Origin: JAVJSF01 sp040219555
GTDB taxonomy: Bacteria > Actinomycetota > Thermoleophilia > Miltoncostaeales > Miltoncostaeaceae
Direction of reading: 5' to 3'
Length of the DNA stretch: 64,000 nt
Assembly: GCA_040219555.1 (NCBI GenBank)
Contig: JAVJSF010000010.1
Location: 124,001-188,000, forward strand
The translations under genes and the position numbers were made by a program. The notes under the pieces are model-generated. The model ran no database searches and was not told the DNA's origin. It saw only the letters and a program-made list of their open reading frames with translations. Of the stretch, positions 40,410 through 48,899 are shown in pieces; positions within the stretch are counted from its first letter, which is position 1; each line of letters begins with the position of its first letter.

Positions 40410-43274
40410 GTGGTCGAGATCCACCTCATCGGGGGTGTGCGCGCCGAGGGCGACGACGGCCGGCCGCTCGACGTGGGCCCCGCCAAGTGTCAGGCCGTCC
40501 TGGCCGCCCTGGCGCTGTCGGCCGGCTCGCCGGTCTCCGTCGCCCGGCTGGTGGAGCTCGTGTGGGGCGTCGACCCCCCGCGTACCGCGGAGAAGACGCT
40601 GCAGACGTACGTGGGGCGCCTGCGGCGCGGCCTCCGTGTCGGCATCGTCCGGGTGGGGGCGACGTACCGGCTCGACATCGACCCGGCGGCGATCGATGTC
40701 CTGCGCTTCGAGCGCCGGCTGGACGCCGGGGACATCGCGGGGGCGCTGGCCGAGTGGGGCGACGGCGAACCGCTGGCCGGGCTGGGGGCCGAGGGCCTGG
40801 CGCCCAGCGCGGAACGCCTCGCCGAGCGCCGGCTGGAGGCGATCGAGGCCGACCTCCTGCGGCGCGCCGACGACGATCCGGCCGGGGTGGTCGGTGCCCT
40901 GACCGAGTTGACCGCGCGGAACCCGTATCGCGAGCGTCTGTGGGCCCTCCTGATGACGGCCCTCTACCGCTCCGGCCGGCCCGCGGATGCGCTGGCCGCC
41001 TTCCGCCGCGCGCGCAGTCACATGGTGGACGAGCTCGGCATCGAGCCGGGCCCGCGCCTGCGCGAGCTCGAGGCCATGGTGCTCGCCAACGACGCGGGTC
41101 TGGGCGGCGTGGTCGTCGCACGGAGGACGCGGCCCCCGGAGGTCGCCGAGGATCAGATGCCCGCCCTCGGGGACATGCCGCGCGGCAACCTCCCGCGCCG
41201 GGCCGAGAGGCTCATCGGCCGCGACGAGGACCTCGCCGCCGTGGCGACGGCGCTCGCCGCCGACCCCGTGGTCACGCTCGTCGGTCCCGGCGGCATCGGC
41301 AAGACCCGGCTCGCGGTGGCGGCGGCCCGTGCGGCGGAGCCCGACATGGCGGGCGGGGCCTGGTTGGTCCCCCTGGCCGACATCTCGTCGGCCGACGACG
41401 TGGCGCGGGCCGTGGCCGATGTACTCGGGATCCGGGAGAACCGGGGCCGTGCCCTCGATCGCTCGGTCGTCGCGGCCCTCGAGGACCGGCACGCCCTGCT
41501 GCTGCTGGACAACTGTGAGCATGTCGCCGAGGCGGCCGCGGCGCTCGCGCGTGCGGTCGCCGAGATGTGCCCGCACGCCCGGGTTCTCGCCACTTCGCGC
41601 GAGCCGCTCGGCGTCGCCGCCGAGCGGCTCGTCCCCGTCGGGCCACTCGAGCCCCACGGGGCCGCGGCCGAGCTGTTCGCCGAGCGCGCGTCGGCGGCCG
41701 ATCCGTCGTTCGACGCCGCCGCCGCGCACGACGACGTCGTCGAGATCTGCCGCCGGCTCGACGGTCTGCCCCTGGCGATCGAGCTCGCGTCGGCCAGGCT
41801 GAGGAGCCTCACCGCGCGCGAGCTGCGGGAGCGCCTCGACGATGCGCTGCGGCTGCTCGGCGGCGGACGGCGCCCCGCGATGGCCCACCACCGCACCCTG
41901 CGCGCCACGATCGGGTGGTCCTACGACCTGCTCTCGCCCCCCGAGCGCGCGCTGCTGGCACGCCTCTCGGTGTTCGCCGGGCGGTTCGACGTGACGGCCG
42001 CCGAGGCCGTCGCCGCCGGGGGCGGGCTCCACGCAGCGGATGTCGTGGACATCCTTGGGGGCCTGGTCGACCGCTCGATGGTCGTCGCCGCGCCGGGCGC
42101 AGGCACCCGCCGCCTGCGGCTGCTGGAGACGATCCGCGCGTTCGCGGCCGAGCGCCTGGCCGCCGAGGGGGAGGCCGAGGAACTCGCCCGGCGTCACACG
42201 GAGTGGTGCCGAGCAGAGATCGAGCGGATCGGCGGGCTGCTGGCCGGCCCCCGTGAGGCGGAGGGGGTCGCGCACCTTGCAGCTCTGTGGCCGGATCTCC
42301 GTGCCGCGATCGATCGCGCCTGCGCCCGCGGCGACCGGGCCGTCGCGGTGGCCCTGGTGGCGCCGGTGGCCGCGGAGACGCTGCTGCGCTGCCAGGCCGA
42401 GATCGGGGACTGGGTGGAGCGGATCCTCGCGATCACCCCGCAGGCAGATGCCGAGACCGAGGCGTTCTGCCTGGCTTGGGCGGCCCAGCGACGGCTGCTG
42501 ATCCAGGACCATGCCGGGTGGGACCGCCTCGTCGAGCGCCGCGGCGAGCCCGGCCATCCGCTGGTGCGCCACGCACGCGCATTCCTGTACGAGGACTATC
42601 CGGCGCTGCTGGAGGCCACGCCGCCGGCCGTCGCCGAGTTGCGCCGCCAGGGCCGGCACCACGCGGCCGAGTTCTACGAGATCGATATCGGCGCGGCGCT
42701 CCTGAACCTGGGGCGCCTCGACGAGCTCGACCGGGCGGTCGGCGTCCTGGCGGACCGCTACCGGGCCCAGGGGCCGCCGACGTTCCTGAACTGGACCCTC
42801 CTCCTGCTGGGGTACTCGGCGCTCTTCGCCGGCGACCGCGCCCGGGCGGAGCACCTGTTCGACGAGGCCGTCGCCGTCCCCGTCCCGCCCGGGACCCACT
42901 CGCCGAGCAGGGCTGTCGAGGCCGCCTCCGCCTTTCGCCGCGGGGACGCCCGGCGCGCGTTCTCGATCCTGCTCACCCACGTCGAGGAACTGCTGGCCGG
43001 TGAGAACATGCACGGTGCCGACATCACCGTGGTCGAGTTCGTCCCGATGCTGGCGAGCGCCGGCCGTCCCGTCGATGCGGCGCGCCTGCTGGGCTTCCTG
43101 GAGGCGACGAACCTGCTCGACGCGCCGGCCTTCGCCGAGCTGGTGGCCGCCGAGCGGGCGGCGGCCGATGCGGACCCGGGGCTCGACGCGGCCCGGAGGG
43201 GCGGACGCTCGCTCGACGCGCGTCGCGCACTGAGCGAGACGCGCGCGCTCCTGATCGGGCTCCTCGACGCCTGA
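40410..43274 (+). CDS. SARP/AfsR-type regulator with NB-ARC ATPase domain
   Basis: A 954-residue transcriptional activator. Start GTG 40410 is supported by GGGAGG 7 nt upstream; the frame is open far upstream by chance. An OmpR-type winged helix covers about 1-95 (VVEIHLIGGV...TAEKTLQTYVGRLRRGL). The BTAD helical domain spans about 100-245 (AFRRARSHMVDELGIEPGP). An NB-ARC/STAND ATPase follows, with Walker A GPGGIGKT at 292-299 and Walker B LLLLDN near 367. The C-terminal 400 residues are TPR-like helices. Large SARPs of this type integrate signals and switch on neighbouring genes. Confidence 0.92.
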   Translation: MVEIHLIGGVRAEGDDGRPLDVGPAKCQAVLAALALSAGSPVSVARLVELVWGVDPPRTAEKTLQTYVGRLRRGLRVGIVRVGATYRLDIDPAAIDVLRFERRLDAGDIAGALAEWGDGEPLAGLGAEGLAPSAERLAERRLEAIEADLLRRADDDPAGVVGALTELTARNPYRERLWALLMTALYRSGRPADALAAFRRARSHMVDELGIEPGPRLRELEAMVLANDAGLGGVVVARRTRPPEVAEDQMPALGDMPRGNLPRRAERLIGRDEDLAAVATALAADPVVTLVGPGGIGKTRLAVAAARAAEPDMAGGAWLVPLADISSADDVARAVADVLGIRENRGRALDRSVVAALEDRHALLLLDNCEHVAEAAAALARAVAEMCPHARVLATSREPLGVAAERLVPVGPLEPHGAAAELFAERASAADPSFDAAAAHDDVVEICRRLDGLPLAIELASARLRSLTARELRERLDDALRLLGGGRRPAMAHHRTLRATIGWSYDLLSPPERALLARLSVFAGRFDVTAAEAVAAGGGLHAADVVDILGGLVDRSMVVAAPGAGTRRLRLLETIRAFAAERLAAEGEAEELARRHTEWCRAEIERIGGLLAGPREAEGVAHLAALWPDLRAAIDRACARGDRAVAVALVAPVAAETLLRCQAEIGDWVERILAITPQADAETEAFCLAWAAQRRLLIQDHAGWDRLVERRGEPGHPLVRHARAFLYEDYPALLEATPPAVAELRRQGRHHAAEFYEIDIGAALLNLGRLDELDRAVGVLADRYRAQGPPTFLNWTLLLLGYSALFAGDRARAEHLFDEAVAVPVPPGTHSPSRAVEAASAFRRGDARRAFSILLTHVEELLAGENMHGADITVVEFVPMLASAGRPVDAARLLGFLEATNLLDAPAFAELVAAERAAADADPGLDAARRGGRSLDARRALSETRALLIGLLDA

Positions 43275-43285
43275 GGGGCGGGTCG

Positions 43286-43305
43286 CCCCGGCTTTGCCGG
43301 CGTAC
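43286..43305 (+). repeat. Single palindromic unit of the structured element
   Basis: CCGGC-ttt-GCCGG followed by CGTAC matches the unit repeated at the 3' ends of element copies A and B. It sits in the 34-bp gap between two convergent stop codons, so it may serve both genes as a terminator. Confidence 0.75.
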
Positions 43306-43308
43306 CGC

Positions 43309-43761
43309 CTACTCGTACGGCTCCAGGCGGAAGACCGCGTGGTGCGGGGCCAGCTCTGCGATTCGGGTTGCGCTCGGGCGGCGCTCGACCCCGAAGACCT
43401 TACGGTTGAGCCAGCCGAAGCGGCGCAGGTAGGCGGCGATCGCCTCCTCGCGCTCGGCACCGGTCACCGCGATGGCTCGCACCCGGTGCAGGCGACGGCC
43501 GCGGCCGATCTCGCCCCATCCGGCGCTGTCCAGATTCCGGGCCCAGTCGGTGCGTCCGCGCGGTGCCACCAGGTAGCGGCGCCCCGTGTCGCGCATCCGC
43601 AGCACCAGCAACGGGACCCGGTGCAGGCTGCCCGTGCGCCTCCCGTGCACGCGCAGCACCCGCAGGGCGGGCAGCGGCAGGCCCAGCCGGTCGACGGCCA
43701 GCATCAGCGTCCCGTTGAGCGCCCGGGCCCGGATGCCCGGTCCGCGGCCGGTGGTGATCAT
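43309..43761 (-). CDS. DUF385/F420-dependent nitroreductase-like protein
   Basis: A 150-residue protein of the split beta-barrel deazaflavin-dependent nitroreductase (Ddn) family. Characteristic segments are VHGRRTGSLHRVPLLVL, RYLVAPRGRTDWARNLDSAG and GWLNRKVFGVERRPS. Members often use cofactor F420H2 to reduce quinones or other electron-poor compounds. The ATG at 43761 overlaps the stop of the upstream FAD/Fe-S oxidoreductase by 4 nt, which suggests a shared redox pathway. No F420 synthesis genes are in the window, so cofactor use is inferred from family only. Confidence 0.85.
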   Translation of the reverse strand: MITTGRGPGIRARALNGTLMLAVDRLGLPLPALRVLRVHGRRTGSLHRVPLLVLRMRDTGRRYLVAPRGRTDWARNLDSAGWGEIGRGRRLHRVRAIAVTGAEREEAIAAYLRRFGWLNRKVFGVERRPSATRIAELAPHHAVFRLEPYE

Positions 43762-46493
43762 GCGCCCGCGCCGTTCCCGGCCATCGCCGCCTCCTGGTCG
43801 ATCAGGCCCGCGAGGTACTCGGCCGGGTGCTGGGCCCGCCGGCCGGCCAGCCGCGCGATCTGCTGGCGACACGACGAGCCCGGCGCCACGACGGCGGAGG
43901 CGTCGCGCACCGCCGGCACCAGGCGCTGCTCACCGATGGTCCGCGACAGCTCGGGATGGCGGATGCCGAACGCCCCCGCCATTCCGCAGCACCCCGCCCC
44001 TGACGGGCGGCAGTCGCCCCCCGTGAGGGCGGCGAGGGTCTCGTGGACCGCCCCGTCGCCCAGTGCCCTGCTGTGGCAGTGCCCGTGCACCACGGCCGCG
44101 GGGCCGCGGCCGAGCGGCGCGCCCCCGAGGCGTGCGACCTCGGCCTCGATCGTGGTCACCGCCTGCGCCACCCACTCCACGCGGCCGTCGCCATCCATCA
44201 GCGCGCCCAGATCGTCCTTGAACATCGACCAGCAGGACGGCTCGAGCACGACGATCCGCCGGCCCGCCAGGGCGTGGGGCGCCAGGCGGTCGAGGGCTCT
44301 GCGCGCCGAGCGCCTGGCCGCGTCCACATAACCCTGGCTGAGGAGCGGGCGCCCGCAGCAGCCGGGGTCGACCACGGTCACGTCGGCGCCGGCGGCGGCG
44401 AGGACCCTCAGGGCCGCATCGCCGATCTCCGGGTGGAGGAAGCGTGTGAAGGTGTCGGCCATCAGCGCCACCTCGGGCCCGCCCGGCCGCCCCGCGGGGC
44501 GGGGACTCCAGCGGCCCACCGGTGCGGGCGGCGCCTCTCCCAGCACGCGCCCGGCCAACCGGGCGCCCAGGGCGGCCAGCCGCGGCGCCCGCGACCCCGC
44601 CGCCAGCAGCCCGTGGGCGTGGGCCGCCACGGTGGTCGAGAGCGGGGGCCGGCGGGTCAGCAGACGGTGGGCCAGTACCTCCACCTTCAGCCGCGCCATG
44701 TCCACCTGGGCCGGGCACTCGGCGGCGCATGCCTTGCAGCCCAGGCAGAGCTCGAGGGCCTCGTGCAGTCCGTCGTCGGCCAGCCCGTCGGGGAGACGGC
44801 CCTCCAGCGCGGCCCGCAGCAGCACCGCCCGGCCGCGGGTGGTGTGGCGCTCATCCCCGAGCGCCTGGTAGCTGGGGCACATCGTCCCCGCATCGCCCCG
44901 GCACGCCCCGTTGTTGTTGCAGGCCTCCGCGGCCCGGGCGAGGCCGCCGGCCGCCGAGTGGTCCAGTGCCGTCCGCCACGCCCCACGCGGGGGTGACTCC
45001 ACCAGGCGCAGGCCCGAGTCGAGGGGCTCCGCGTCGGTGAGGACCCCGGGGTTGAGGATGCCGCCGGGATCCAGGTTGCGCTTGAGCGCGGTGAACGCCG
45101 CCAGTGTCTGGGGCGGGTACATGCGCCCGAGCAGCTCGCTCCGGAGGCGCCCGTCCCCGTGCTCGCCCGACAGCGAGCCCCCGTGGGCCACCACCAGGTC
45201 CGCCACCGCCTCTGCGACCCGGCGCACGGTCCCCGCCGCCCCGGGCAGGCGCAGGTCCAGCAGTGGTCGGATGTGAAGGCAGCCGACGCTGGCGTGCCCG
45301 TACCAGACCGCCGGCAGCCCCTCCTCGGCCAGCAGGCGCCGGACCTCGCGGGCGAAGGGGGCCAGTTGCGCGGGAGGGACCGCCGGGTCCTCGATGAAGG
45401 CCAGCGGCCGCGGGTCGCCGGGGAGGCCAGCGATATCGCGCAGCGCCCGGGCGATGCCGGTCCTTCGCACCGCCCACGCGCTCGCCTGCAGGTCGGGGTC
45501 GGCCAGCAGGCGCGCCCGCCCGGGCAGGCCCCCGAGGGCGGCCGCGACCTCCTCGGGCGCGCCCGCGTACTCGACCATGAGCACCGCGGCGGCGTCCACC
45601 ACCGACCCCAGCAGCGCGCGGACCGCCGGCGGGCGGTTGGCGGGGTCCACCAGCGCGCTGTCCATCAGCTCGACCGCGCTGGGCCCGGTCTGCACCAGGT
45701 CCGCCACCGCCTCGAGGGCCGCGTCCACGGACGGGTAGGGCACCAGGGCCAGCCCGCGCGCGGCGGGCAGCGGCACCAGGCGGACCGTGGCCGAGCGGGT
45801 GACCGCCAGGGTTCCCTCCGAGCCGCACAGCAGGCGCGGCCAGTCGGGCCGGTCACCGCCGAGCGCGTCGAGCGCGTACCCGGAGACCCGCCGGACAAGC
45901 GCAGGCGGCCGGAAGCCGTCGGCCAGCGACCGGCAGGCCTCGAGCGCGGGTGGCGCCGGGGCGCCGGGCTCCAGCCGGGCCCGGGTGCCGTCGGCCATCG
46001 TCACGTCCATCCCGATGACGTGGTCTGCGGTGAGGCCGTGCACGATCGAGCGCGCGCCGGCCGAGTTGTTGGCGATCATGCCGCCCAGGGTCGCCCGGCT
46101 GGCGGTGGCCACATCGGGGCCGAACTGCAGGCCGTGGACCCCGGCCGCACGGTTGAGGTGGTCCAGAACCGTCCCGGGTCCCACGTGGGCCACCCGCGCG
46201 TCCGGGTCGACGGAGACGCCCGCCAGCGCCGAGCAGTCCACCACCAGGCCACGTCCCACCGCCTGGCCGGCGAGGCTGGTGCCGGCGCCCCGCATGGTCA
46301 GGGGCACCCCCAGGGAGCGGCAGGCGTCCACCGCGGCGTCGAGATCCTCCTGGCGCGCGGCCCTCAGCGCCGCCAGCGGAAGGCGCCGATAGAGGCTCGC
46401 ATCGCAGGCATACAGCTCCCGCGTGGCCGGATCCGCGCGCAATTCGCCGGCCACTTCGCCCCTCAGGGCTCCGATGATCGCGCGCGGGTCCAC
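43758..46493 (-). CDS. FAD-linked oxidase/Fe-S oxidoreductase fusion (GlcD-GlcF-like)
   Basis: A 911-residue fusion oxidising an unknown 2-hydroxy acid such as lactate, glycolate or 2-hydroxyglutarate. Start GTG 46493. The FAD-binding type 4 domain covers about 25-250 (LTMRGAGTSLAGQAVGRG, ATLGGMIANNSAGARS). The FAD-oxidase C-terminal domain runs to about 500. A ferredoxin-like pair of [4Fe-4S] motifs follows: CNNNGACRGDAGTMCP and, near 580, CLGCKACAAECP. Two Cys-Cys-Gly domains (DPGCCGRPLLSQG and GAGCCGMAGAFG) end the protein. This is the single-chain equivalent of GlcD plus GlcF. TAGCAT lies 6 nt before the GTG. Confidence 0.92.
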   Translation of the reverse strand: MDPRAIIGALRGEVAGELRADPATRELYACDASLYRRLPLAALRAARQEDLDAAVDACRSLGVPLTMRGAGTSLAGQAVGRGLVVDCSALAGVSVDPDARVAHVGPGTVLDHLNRAAGVHGLQFGPDVATASRATLGGMIANNSAGARSIVHGLTADHVIGMDVTMADGTRARLEPGAPAPPALEACRSLADGFRPPALVRRVSGYALDALGGDRPDWPRLLCGSEGTLAVTRSATVRLVPLPAARGLALVPYPSVDAALEAVADLVQTGPSAVELMDSALVDPANRPPAVRALLGSVVDAAAVLMVEYAGAPEEVAAALGGLPGRARLLADPDLQASAWAVRRTGIARALRDIAGLPGDPRPLAFIEDPAVPPAQLAPFAREVRRLLAEEGLPAVWYGHASVGCLHIRPLLDLRLPGAAGTVRRVAEAVADLVVAHGGSLSGEHGDGRLRSELLGRMYPPQTLAAFTALKRNLDPGGILNPGVLTDAEPLDSGLRLVESPPRGAWRTALDHSAAGGLARAAEACNNNGACRGDAGTMCPSYQALGDERHTTRGRAVLLRAALEGRLPDGLADDGLHEALELCLGCKACAAECPAQVDMARLKVEVLAHRLLTRRPPLSTTVAAHAHGLLAAGSRAPRLAALGARLAGRVLGEAPPAPVGRWSPRPAGRPGGPEVALMADTFTRFLHPEIGDAALRVLAAAGADVTVVDPGCCGRPLLSQGYVDAARRSARRALDRLAPHALAGRRIVVLEPSCWSMFKDDLGALMDGDGRVEWVAQAVTTIEAEVARLGGAPLGRGPAAVVHGHCHSRALGDGAVHETLAALTGGDCRPSGAGCCGMAGAFGIRHPELSRTIGEQRLVPAVRDASAVVAPGSSCRQQIARLAGRRAQHPAEYLAGLIDQEAAMAGNGAGA

Positions 46494-46499
46494 TCCGCC

Positions 46500-46505
46500 A
46501 TGCTA
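46500..46505 (-). promoter_or_regulatory. Candidate -10 of the FAD/Fe-S oxidoreductase operon (leaderless)
   Basis: On the minus strand TAGCAT lies 6 nt before the GTG start at 46493. No Shine-Dalgarno sequence is present. This supports a leaderless mRNA starting with GUG. Confidence 0.55.
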
Positions 46506-46543
46506 GAACTCCTCGCGGCGCGGCCGTTCCCTTCTGGGGCGCC

Positions 46544-46572
46544 TTGCGGCCCGGGGTGCGGGTGGGTATTCT
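46544..46572 (+). promoter_or_regulatory. tuf promoter candidate
   Basis: TTGCGG at 46544-46549, a 17-nt spacer and TATTCT at 46567-46572. This is the best -35/-10 pair in the gap and implies a leader of about 125 nt. Confidence 0.55.
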
Positions 46573-46603
46573 TCCCGGGCTCTACGGAGCGCCCGGTTTC
46601 TCG

Positions 46604-46633
46604 CGCGCGGCTTTCGGGCCGCGCGTTTTGCGC
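46604..46633 (+). terminator. Terminator-like hairpin in the tuf leader
   Basis: CGCGCGGC and GCCGCGCG form an 8-bp GC stem with a 6-nt loop followed by TTTT. It lies between the proposed promoter and the tuf start, where it could act as an attenuator. Confidence 0.5.
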
Positions 46634-46703
46634 CCGGGGACTTTCTCGTCGGGGATGTCCGCCCGAAGGCGGCGTATCGCAGAGTGCTCAGAGGGAGCGA
46701 TTG

Positions 46704-47894
46704 ATGGCAAAAGAGAAGTTCGACAGGTCCAAGCCGCACGTGAACATCGGCACCATCGGTCACGTCGACCATGGCAAGACGACGCTGACCGCCGCCATCA
46801 CCAAGGTCCTCTCCGAGGCCGGCGGTTCGGGCAAGGCCGTCGCCTTCGACGCGATCGACAAGGCCCCCGAGGAGCGCGAGCGCGGCATCACCATCGCCAC
46901 GGCGCACGTGGAGTACGAGACGGCGAACCGTCACTACGCCCACGTCGACTGCCCGGGCCACGCCGACTACGTGAAGAACATGATCACGGGTGCCGCCCAG
47001 ATGGACGGCGCGATCCTCGTGGTCTCGGCCGCCGACGGCCCCATGCCTCAGACCCGTGAGCACATCCTGCTCGCCCGTCAGGTGGGCGTCCCGTCGATCG
47101 TCGTGTTCCTCAACAAGGCCGACATGGTCGACGACGAGGAGCTTCTCGAGCTGGTCGAGCTCGAGGTCCGCGAGTTGCTCTCCGAGTACGACTTCCCGGG
47201 CGACGACACCCCGGTCATCAAGGGCTCCGCCCTGAACGCTCTCAACGGCGACGCCGACGCCACCGCTCAGATCATGGAGCTGATGGCGGCCGTCGACGAG
47301 TTCATCGAGGTCCCCGAGCGCGACGTCGACAAGGCCTTCCTGATGCCGGTGGAGGACGTCTTCACCATCACCGGGCGCGGCACCGTCGCCACCGGCCGCG
47401 TCGAGCGCGGGATCATCAAGGTCGGCGAGACCATCGACATCGTCGGCATGACCGCGAAGACCGAGCAGACCGTCGTCACCGGCGTCGAGATGTTCCGCAA
47501 GCTGCTCGACGAGGGGCGCGCCGGCGACAACATCGGCGCCCTGCTCCGCGGCGTGAAGCGCGAGGACATCCAGCGCGGTCAGGTTCTGGCCGCTCCGAAG
47601 TCGATCACCCCGCACACCAAGTTCCGCGCTTCGGTGTACGTCCTGTCCAAGGACGAGGGCGGTCGCAAGACCCCGTTCTTCCAGGGTTACCGGCCGCAGT
47701 TCTACTTCCGGACCACGGACGTGACCGGCGTCGTGACCCTCCAGGAGGGCACGGAGATGGTCATGCCGGGCGACAACGTCACCATCGACATCGAGCTGAT
47801 CCAGCCGATCGCGATGGAGGAGGGACTCCGGTTCGCCATCCGTGAGGGTGGGCGCACCGTGGGTGCCGGCGTCGTGGAGAGCATCACCGAGTAA
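46704..47894 (+). CDS. tuf: Elongation factor Tu
   Basis: A 396-residue aminoacyl-tRNA carrier GTPase. ATG 46704 follows GAGGGAG. The GTPase motifs are GHVDHGKTTL (G1), RGITIATAHVEY (G2), DCPGHADYVKNM (G3) and NKADM (G4). Domain II/III residues of the kirromycin and pulvomycin binding regions look standard. The gene has its own promoter and a strong terminator, so it is probably a single-gene transcript separating the accessory block from the S10 operon. Confidence 0.99.
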   Translation: MAKEKFDRSKPHVNIGTIGHVDHGKTTLTAAITKVLSEAGGSGKAVAFDAIDKAPEERERGITIATAHVEYETANRHYAHVDCPGHADYVKNMITGAAQMDGAILVVSAADGPMPQTREHILLARQVGVPSIVVFLNKADMVDDEELLELVELEVRELLSEYDFPGDDTPVIKGSALNALNGDADATAQIMELMAAVDEFIEVPERDVDKAFLMPVEDVFTITGRGTVATGRVERGIIKVGETIDIVGMTAKTEQTVVTGVEMFRKLLDEGRAGDNIGALLRGVKREDIQRGQVLAAPKSITPHTKFRASVYVLSKDEGGRKTPFFQGYRPQFYFRTTDVTGVVTLQEGTEMVMPGDNVTIDIELIQPIAMEEGLRFAIREGGRTVGAGVVESITE

Positions 47895-47907
47895 CAGGGT
47901 CTCCGTG

Positions 47908-47944
47908 ACCCCGCCGTCCCCACCGGGGGCGGCGGGGTTTTTCT
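47908..47944 (+). terminator. Intrinsic terminator after tuf
   Basis: ACCCCGCCG and CGGCGGGGT form a 9-bp stem, with internal CCCC/GGGG pairing possible, followed by a T-rich tract (TTTTTCTT). This is the most canonical terminator in the window. Confidence 0.88.
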
Positions 47945-47967
47945 TCCCCGGAAAGGCGTTTCGTTCA

Positions 47968-48276
47968 GTGCAGCAGAACAAGATCCGGATCAGGCTCAAG
48001 GCCTACGACCATGAGCTGATCGACAAGAGCGCCGCCTCCATCGTGGAGACGGCTCAGCGCAGCGGCGCGACCATCTCGGGTCCTGTCCCCCTGCCCACCG
48101 AGCGGAACATCTACTGCGTCATCCGCGGACCCTTCAAGGACAAGGACTCGCGCGAGCACTTCGAGATCCGCACGCACAAGCGGCTGATCGACATCTACTC
48201 GCCGACGCCCAAAACCGTCGACTCGCTCATGCGCCTGGATCTCCCGGCCGGGGTCGACATCGAGATCAAGGCCTGA
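47968..48276 (+). CDS. rpsJ: 30S ribosomal protein S10
   Basis: A 102-residue S10, also NusE, which links ribosomes and NusG. Start GTG 47968 follows GGAAAGG; the frame extends upstream to 47842 but that part covers the tuf terminator. Family motifs are QNKIRIRLKAYDHELIDKSA, GPVPLPTERNIYCVIRGP and REHFEIRTHKRLIDI. It heads the S10-spc cluster. Confidence 0.97.
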   Translation: MQQNKIRIRLKAYDHELIDKSAASIVETAQRSGATISGPVPLPTERNIYCVIRGPFKDKDSREHFEIRTHKRLIDIYSPTPKTVDSLMRLDLPAGVDIEIKA

Positions 48277-48278
48277 CG

Positions 48279-48899
48279 ATGGCGGCGATCATCGGACGCA
48301 AACTGGGTATGACCCAGATCTTCGGCGAGGACGGCGTGCGCATCCCGCTGACGGTTATCGAGGCCGGTCCCTGCCCGGTCACGCAGATCAAGACCGCCGG
48401 CACCGACGGCTACGAGGCCGTGCAGCTCGGCTTCGGCGCGGCCCGCCCCAAGGTGCTGAACAGCCCCAAGCTGGGCCACCTGAAGAAGGCCGGCGCCCCG
48501 CCCGTACGCCACCTGCACGAGTTCGACCCCGCCGACCTGGGCGAGGGCCTGTCGCTGGGCGACGTCGTGACGGTCGAGAACTTCGAGACCGGCGAGATCG
48601 TCCGCGTCACCGGCGTCTCCAAGGGGAAGGGTTACGCCGGCACCATCAAGCGCCACAACTTCAAGCGCGGACCCGTGAGTCACGGCTCGCACAACGTCCG
48701 CGAGCCCGGCTCCATCGGGGCGGCCGCCTATCCCGCGCGCGTGTTCAAGGGCACGCGGATGAGCGGCCACATGGGGGCCCGCACGGTCACCCAGCGCGGT
48801 CTGCAGATCGTCGACCGCGACCCCGAGCGCAACATCCTGCTGGTCCGCGGCGCCGTACCCGGCGGCGTGAACGGCATCGTGATCGTGAGGCCCGAATGA
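48279..48899 (+). CDS. rplC: 50S ribosomal protein L3
   Basis: A 206-residue L3 that folds near the peptidyl transferase centre. The N terminus IIGRKLGMTQIFGEDG and the long loop FKRGPVSHGSHNVREPGSIG are conserved. It starts 3 nt after rpsJ and overlaps rplD by 4 nt. Confidence 0.98.
   Translation: MAAIIGRKLGMTQIFGEDGVRIPLTVIEAGPCPVTQIKTAGTDGYEAVQLGFGAARPKVLNSPKLGHLKKAGAPPVRHLHEFDPADLGEGLSLGDVVTVENFETGEIVRVTGVSKGKGYAGTIKRHNFKRGPVSHGSHNVREPGSIGAAAYPARVFKGTRMSGHMGARTVTQRGLQIVDRDPERNILLVRGAVPGGVNGIVIVRPE

Noticed and set aside
47842..47967. N-terminal extension of S10
   Set aside because: The extension crosses the tuf stop codon and its intrinsic terminator; GTG 47968 gives the normal S10 length.
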